Positions 57,901 to 64,000 of a stretch of 64,000 nucleotides of DNA are shown piece after piece. The notes below the pieces were generated by a model that was not told the DNA's origin, did not search any database, and saw nothing but the letters and a program-made list of their open reading frames with translations. Numbering within the stretch: position 1 is the stretch's first letter; each line of letters begins with the position of its first letter. Position numbers and translations under genes: made by a program. Source of the stretch: Cucumis sativus (lineage: Eukaryota > Streptophyta > Magnoliopsida > Cucurbitales > Cucurbitaceae); assembly GCF_000004075.3 (NCBI RefSeq), contig NC_026660.2, positions 744,001 to 808,000 on the forward strand, written 5' to 3'.

Positions 57901-60900
57901 AGGTACGTGAATGCTTTAACACAAATATGTATTAAAATTTTATATTTATAATGTCAATTAATTATATGATTGGCATACCTAATATGTTTGAATATCTATA
58001 CTATGTTGGCTACTCTTCTTTATAGGTTGAACATATGAAAAGATATATCATATATAATTGCTTGAAAATTTACCCCACCATCCGGATGGAGTGGAAATTT
58101 GTTTATTTTTGAAAAGTGAAAGTGATAATTAGAAGTATATAATGTTAAAAAAGAAAAGAAAAGAAAAGTAGTGAATGTGAGAGTGTAACAAATGACCCAC
58201 ATTATAGCCCATTGGTACCATTGTCTTCTCTCTTCATATCAAATAATTGCAATTAATTGAACTGAGAGATTATTATAAGAGTGTGTGAAATTTTGTGACT
58301 TTTAATTTTCTTTTTCTTTTCTTCTTGTAGTCAAACAGGTAGGGAACAATGGAAGCTAAAGAAAGATGGAAAGAAACATTATCAAGTCTAATCCAACAAC
58401 AAAAGATTGGTAAATATCCAAATCATAACAAAGTAAAGCAAATAAATAAACTACTTTTTTCCATTTATCATTGAATGCCAATTAAGTTCATTGCAATTTT
58501 GTAGAATAGGTATCATCTTCTTCAAAAACTGTGCATCTCTAGAATGAACCAATGGTAGCAATTGGAGTCATTGAAATCAAGGATGTGATTAATTAATTCG
58601 GATAAGAGAAACGTAAGAGAGATCTATTGAACCAATATAATCCACACTTGCATATTCTTCTCATCTCATCATCTTCAATTGCTAATTTAAGAGATCTTTT
58701 CTTTGTTTTTTCTCTCTAAATGAGCATGCAAAAGTAAGGCAAGAAAGGAAGTGAAAATGTAAGAGAGAAAATTTCTTGAATTAATGGTTTACTTTATTAT
58801 AACACAAATAAAATTCTACATTGGTGAAGCCTTTGAGTGAAATCAAAACTAAAGTTAGGTTGACTTATGTCTATATCATATACAATTATCAAAGTATTCA
58901 ACAAAGTTTTCAATAATGCATGATAACAATATTCAAATAGTATACCTAGCTTGCTCATATGTCTCAATTATAAAAGATGGTTTTTTAACCAAAAAAAGAA
59001 AAAAGGAAATTAGAATTTCGTGAAACATATGCAAGTGAAGATCCTAATCCAATAGAATAATTAGTGTGAATGAAGAATATGTATGGTTGATGATTTTGCC
59101 ACACCATAGAGCAAGTGAGGAAGTGATGGTTTCACAGTTTTGAGTGTGGTTGGCCAATAATTATGTTTCTAAATCGAAACATTTTATATACTTTCTTTCT
59201 TTCCTTTTGCAAATAATGAATCGATGTTTGGATACAAAAGAAAGAAAAATATCATATTCACTCTGTTTTTGCATCTTTGTCAACATCTATAATTGTCTTC
59301 CCATTCCGCCCTCTTATGCCTCACGCTTGTGATGTTCTACTTCCACGTGTACCATCTACACGTTGTTTAAAAGAGTTGAAATATATCAAGAATCAAACAA
59401 GAATTGGATTGCATATGAAATCGAAGGAGGAAAAAAAATGAGAACATCAAGTGTGAAAACTGAAAAACAACGGAAAAGAAAGTTATATTGAAAACTGTCG
59501 AAACGGATGCGATTGCAATTTAGACTCAAAATGCTCAATCCAAACATAGACTTTAGATTACATTACATGGCATTCTAATTTTGTTACGATCCACCAAACC
59601 GCTCTTTTATATTTTAGACCTTACTTAATTAATGAATTAATTAATTAATCAACGATCTAATCTTAATTGAACTTCTTACATGATTGATGGGATGGAGCTC
59701 TTATACAAATGCCTAAGGGGCAAACTTTCTAATTTTGATTGTTTTTATCTCATTTGGCCATTTTAGTTTGAACATTGGAATAACCTTTTTATTATTAAAT
59801 TGGAACCCAACTTTATTTTTTATTTGGACGAACACAAACATATAGCTCAACAACCTTACAACTTCATCATATATGATTGTATTTATATAAGAAGCTATCA
59901 TATTTATAAGGTATATTTCTAATCATTTTGTTTTTAGTTTTTGAAGTTTACGTCTATTTCCTATTGTTCTTTACAATGATTTAAAACTTTCTTAAGCAAT
60001 ATAACTGTATACTTAGTCAAATTTGTAAGATAAAAACAAGCTTTTAAAAGCATTGGTAGAAACTAAATAAATACCGTGCCCAGATACTTTTACATTAATG
60101 GTGGGATACCATAATTAATTAGAATTCATGTTTTTATGGAATTTTGCCTACTCATCTTCATCTTGCACCTTTCTGGTTTGAGCATCTAAGTCCGACTTCA
60201 AAACATCAAATATGTGGCATGTGAATTCAACTTTTTTTATGGTTTTTTGGTTTATAGGCTAACATCAAAGTGATGTCAGCTCAACTATTCAGGAATGTAA
60301 AATTGAATGATTAAAACCAATCAGCTGATCATAAGATTAGTTGTATGGATATATACTTTTATAGTTCTGTTTCTTAAATTCTTACATTTGCTGCTGTCCC
60401 TTTCTCCTTAGATTGTCTGTTGGATCTTAACACTTGTAAAACAAGATGGAAGATTTCAAAAGGCTTGTATGAAGAATACAAAGAGTATAAAAGTTTTAAG
60501 TCAGTGAGGTGAATTTTGTTTTTCTTTTTTTCTTTTTGTTTCAACTGCTCCCCCTAAAATATGATTTCAAAAAGATTAGTAAATATACAAAACATCCCCT
60601 TTTGAAAGGAGGGTAACACTTGTGATTGTAACAAAGATGTTATTTCTTCATAAACAATATTTGACTGCTAGCTAAGCTATAACGACAATCATTTTACTTG
60701 TGACTTTAAAATAAGACCATTTTCGGGAACCAATAGATGTCAAATTTTCTTTCCAAAAAGAATACATAAGAAATTAATACAGATGACACAAGAACTTGAT
60801 CTAGACAGCCTAATAGTTTTAATCATAAATTGAAATGATAAAACACCCAAAAATGGAGGATCTAAACAACCATTTGCAACTCTAAAGAAAAGAACAAAAA

Positions 60901-61157
60901 TGAATAAAGGTTGAAGTAAAACCATTATCATCATTGAAGAAGGGAATATAACAGGGTATTAACAAGTTCAAACAAACAGACAAGAATAAGAAAAGAAAAA
61001 ACCAACTCTTCAACTTTATCACCTTACAACTTCTTTCAACCAAACACAATTTCTGAAGGATTTCTCTGTCCACTCTCATCTTGACTCAGGGCTGGAACTG
61101 GCTTCTCTACCAGTGCCATCAAAGCTGGTTTGCAGTAGAGTTTATGAGCAGTAGCCT
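55000..61157. other. Intergenic AT-rich region before PUX1
   Basis: About six kilobases without a supported gene. It contains a TIR element with internal minisatellite (56244-56964) and several simple repeats. A plus-strand ATG at 58349 opens a 42-codon frame (MEAKERWKETLSSLIQQQKI...) followed by a possible donor site, but no companion exon was recognisable. No known miRNA mature sequence was spotted by eye. Confidence 0.45.
56244..56964. mobile_element. TIR element carrying a hairpin minisatellite
   Basis: Left end AATATAACAAACCCACGAAAT (from 56246, with one base omitted in the right match) and right end ATTTCGTGGTTTTGTTATATT (to 56962) are inverted repeats of about 20 bases with one mismatch. 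Inside, three units of about 90-120 bp begin TTCAAATCTAAAC(G/A)AT and contain the arms TCTAAACGATCG and CGATCGTTTAGA around a spacer of about 15-20 bases, so each unit can fold on itself. Units start near 56438, 56531 and 56651. No transposase is encoded. This is a non-autonomous DNA element of unknown superfamily. Confidence 0.6.
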
Positions 61158-64000
61158 TTACATTTTCAACCACTTGGGTTTGATAGCTTTCTTATCAGTA
61201 GGCTTGGTTTCTTTCACAACAGGAGTAGGGGCAGGAGGAGAGGCTGCTGTTTCAGGCTCTGCAACAGCTGAAGTAGATTCCTCTTCTTCGCTCACGATTT
61301 CAAGATCTTTTAACAACATGGCATCTTCGTTAAGGTAAGAGACCGAACCAACTGATTCACCTGAGTTAAATGTAACAATTCTGAGAATTTGTTGCATCAT
61401 GGTTCAAAGTAATCTCAAGGTTCAAACAAAAAATGGAATCGCAACTAAGATAATAGAATCAAAAGGCAGAAACTCAGCTTTTGCAAGACAACAAAAGTTC
61501 ATCACTATACTTTTTTTTGTTCCTTCATTTTTTTCCCTTTTGTTTTAAAATCTAGACGATAATGTAATGAAGCCCAAATATGGGAAATTCATCCCCCAAA
61601 ACTTCTACAGTTGATTTCTCAAGCAAACTGTGTACAAAACTTCATGAAATATTGATGTTGCCCATAGCTCAAAAAAAAACAATTACAATTGAAATTAGTA
61701 ACATGTTTAAAAGTTCAATACCAGCTTGATTCTTATCTCTCATTCACGTAAGTGAATAAGAGAGTTCATCGTTGAAAAATTAATCATAATCTCATGCCAA
61801 CCAGATTTATATTGTTGTTTACTTGTTTTTAAGGCAATTCATATAAAAACAACAGGTCCATATTTTGAAGTCCATACAGGATTGATTTCTATTTAACGGA
61901 AACTCTAGACAAATTAAAAACAGCATTGATGCTGAAGAAATATAACAAATATTTTAAGAGAAGCAAAAAGAGACAAGAAACCAAATTATAGAAGCATTAT
62001 GAGACACTATGACCATTTTTTTTGGATTAGAATAAGGCACTACGACGATGACTAACTGAGAATAAAGTATGTCAAATGTCAAGTAGAAGTCATTATTGTA
62101 TTACAAATCATGCTGCCTTAGGAAAAATCAAGAGCTTTCAGATAGTCTCCTAAACTGAAAGTTGTCAGTGAACAGAACTAAAAAAACGATACCCTCTCCA
62201 CCACAATTAAGGTACACATACCTTCTATAATCATCCATTAATTTGATAAGGGTGCAGTTGGGCCCCCAGCTGGGTTGGGTTGGGTGGGTAAAAAAAATTC
62301 ATCCACCGCTTGGTTCACGAATAATTAGAGAAGTTTATTACCTTGTTATTCGCATTAACTCGCATTTCTCACATTGTTATTCACTCTCTCTATTACTCCC
62401 CTCCTATAATAATTACCAACTCAACTATGCGCGCTAAACACCCCCTAAGTGACTACTATTCTCTCTTATCTACCCCATCGATAGGTGTTACATTTATCTA
62501 CTATTCTCTCTTATCTACCCCATTGATAAGTGTTACATTTATCCTTAATAGCCTTTACACAAATGTCCAACGGCGCCTTTCCTCATATCTACCGTAAGTA
62601 AAATGTGAGGTGGAGTTCTAATGAACTATATAAAGGACTAGAAATAGACAGGACAAGAATGAGAACTCAAGCATCCAAGTTGATAACTTGATATCATGTT
62701 GAAAACCACAGTACAATATCTAATTCTGAAAACTAAAGCTAATATAGTACTTAGAAGGTCAAGACATATAAATTTCAGATAAGCATCGTGAATGTTTCCT
62801 TCCAAACCTTCAGGTAGATCGTACGAAAAGTAGACGATTGCACCAGGAACAAACCCAGCAGAATAAAAATCCTGCATCAAGTCTTTTATCTGTTTCTTGG
62901 GAGGCGTGGTATCTGCAATGTTAGGTAACGATCAATCAACTCTTACAAAACCTCAAGAAAACTTCAAAGCAACAACCAAGCTCTTATGACATACAGATAT
63001 AAAATGGTAGTTCCGGTTGAGCAACTACTTTGGTAAGAAGATCAACTAAGGTCTGCATTCTTTCAGATGGATGGAACGTTGCCTCTAAAGTGTGGTTATC
63101 AGGAAAGCGAACTCGTACACTGACCTGCAGCACAATGGTCAGGCTCAGTCCTAAAAATTGGTATTAGAAGTGGCAATCTGCTAAGTATAGTAATGCTATT
63201 AAAAGGAACTTCAAGATTATCGAGTAGAAGTTTGGCTAAAACATCTTTGTAGCACCTTCGTTATCTTTGACCTGCGAGCTGCCTCTTCTGCCTCTCTCAA
63301 CTTTCGTGTTTTTAAATATTTATCTGCTAAGATGGAAACATAGTGCTTTACTCTGTGTGTGAAAGGATATCATTCTTAACAGAAATAGTGTAGCCTACAT
63401 AAACATTTGAATGCATTGCTAAAGAATGTCAAGTTGCCAAGTAGTATCCATATTCATATAAACCATTGGGAATTTTGGAGTTAAAAGTGACATAATAAGT
63501 TGAATAGACTTCTGTCAATAAAAATAAATATCAACCCAGAAATGATTGAAATAACATGTTTCAAGAAACCTATTAAACAAAAAAAAAAAAAAAAAAAAAA
63601 AAAGCTTCTCCTAAAGGATAATGCCAGCCATAATGGAAAAAACGTTAGGATCCTAAAGGAATTGAGTGTTCCAATTACCACTGCTAGATCAAGTAATGAA
63701 ATAACAACAATTTACCATCCTTTTTGGTTGCTAACACTCGATAATAGTCTTCCGCTGTAAATTCATAAAAACCATCTGGCTCTTCTCCTAAAAAGAACAA
63801 AGGCATATAGAATGAGTTACTTGCAAGAATGTTCTAAATCACAAGATCCATTTAGCTGTAATCTAGGTCTAGGTCTATCCAGGGATGCAAACTTAAATTC
63901 ATTTGTACCAGCGTTGGGTAATTCCTCTGTTGATGAAGATGGTGGCATTGTCTCAAATACGCGGATCTCTCGTCCATATTTTTCTTTCACGCTCAATAAC
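61158..64000 (-). CDS. PUX1: Plant UBX domain protein 1, PUX1 (5' end outside the window)
   Basis: Regulator that binds the AAA ATPase CDC48 and promotes disassembly of its hexamer. Visible exons in transcript order: 64000-63909, 63787-63716, 63323-63256, 63124-62995, 62912-62808, 61360-61158, joined in frame and giving the last 222 residues; the N-terminal 25-35 residues lie beyond the edge. Marks: EKYGREIRVFET, GFYEFTAEDYYRVLATKK, LREAEEAARRSKITK, then the UBX beta-grasp (VSVRVRFPDNHTLEATFHPS ... VVAQPELPFYIYTTPPKKQI ... DFYSAGFVPGAIVYFSYD), an acidic and Pro-rich linker and the end KPKWLKM, which matches PUX1 rather than other PUX proteins. The last intron is 1.45 kb and contains a MITE and a tandem duplication. 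Confidence 0.92.
62250..62445. mobile_element. Tourist-like MITE in the last PUX1 intron
   Basis: A 196-bp element flanked by the trinucleotide TAA on both sides (62247-62249 and 62446-62448). Its ends are GGGTGCAGTTGGGCC on the left and, inverted, GGGGGTGTTTAGCGCGC on the right, with further imperfect pairing (GTTGGGTTGG against GTTGAGTTGG). TAA duplication with GGG-start TIRs is the pattern of PIF/Harbinger-derived Tourist MITEs. No coding capacity. Confidence 0.55.
62453..62542. repeat. 45-bp tandem duplication in the last PUX1 intron
   Basis: Two copies of a 45-base unit beginning CTACTATTCTCTCTTATCTA start at 62453 and 62498, differing at two or so positions (CATCGATAGG against CATTGATAAG). 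It abuts the MITE just upstream. Confidence 0.85.

Noticed and set aside
58349-58475. Short frame MEAKERWKETLSSLIQQQ... with a possible donor site
   Set aside because: No partner exon and no recognisable family; could be chance.
1-64000. CRISPR arrays, operons, bacterial promoters and terminators
   Set aside because: None seen; the sequence is a plant nuclear genome with spliced genes.
1-64000. Functional tRNA or rRNA genes
   Set aside because: The only tRNA-like A/B boxes belong to SINEs; no cloverleaf with a proper acceptor stem was found by eye, and no rRNA signature was seen.

Overview
This window is nuclear DNA of a flowering plant. Genes are split by many short GT-AG introns, intergenic DNA is very AT-rich, and every recognisable protein is closest to a plant family (SYN-type cohesin kleisin, CROOKED/ARPC5, CSN3, LHT amino acid transporter, PUX1, DUF7950). 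The style of the decayed Ty3/Gypsy, SINE and foldback repeats suggests a eudicot, probably Cucurbitaceae; that assignment is inference.

Layout: (1) 1278-4864 (+), a four-exon ankyrin-repeat protein. (2) 5808-7948 (-), an organellar ribosome recycling factor in eight exons, tail to tail with the ankyrin gene. (3) 9057-15145 (+), an SCC1/RAD21 (SYN2-like) cohesin subunit in 13 exons, divergent from the recycling factor. (4) 16675-20635 (+), ARP2/3 complex subunit 5, four exons with a 3 kb last intron. (5) 21891-27885 (+), COP9 signalosome subunit 3, 11 exons. (6) 27886-33664, a gene-poor repeat block with a foldback MITE and a broken Gypsy pol fragment. (7) 33665-34612 (+), an intronless DUF7950 protein. 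(8) 39920-45171 (-), a lysine/histidine transporter (LHT1-like), seven exons. (9) 48555-51314 (-), a second, unrelated-type ankyrin protein with a Ser-rich, polyQ tail. (10) 51315-61157, nearly 10 kb of AT-rich DNA with MITEs. (11) 61158-64000 (-), PUX1, its 5' end cut by the window edge.

All exon joins were built by hand from splice consensus and reading-frame continuity; each complete multi-exon gene gives a total CDS length divisible by three and a protein of about the expected size. The genes are mostly housekeeping (organellar translation, cohesion, actin branching, CSN/CDC48 protein turnover, amino acid import) and do not form a functional cluster.

No clear new biological system was found. 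The most notable non-genic items are a 3'-truncated U6 snRNA pseudogene in the RAD21 intron, two tRNA-derived SINEs with intact target-site duplications in introns of RAD21 and CSN3, a TIR element carrying a minisatellite of self-complementary units (56244-56964), a Tourist-like MITE in a PUX1 intron, and a perfect double E2F site upstream of the second ankyrin gene.
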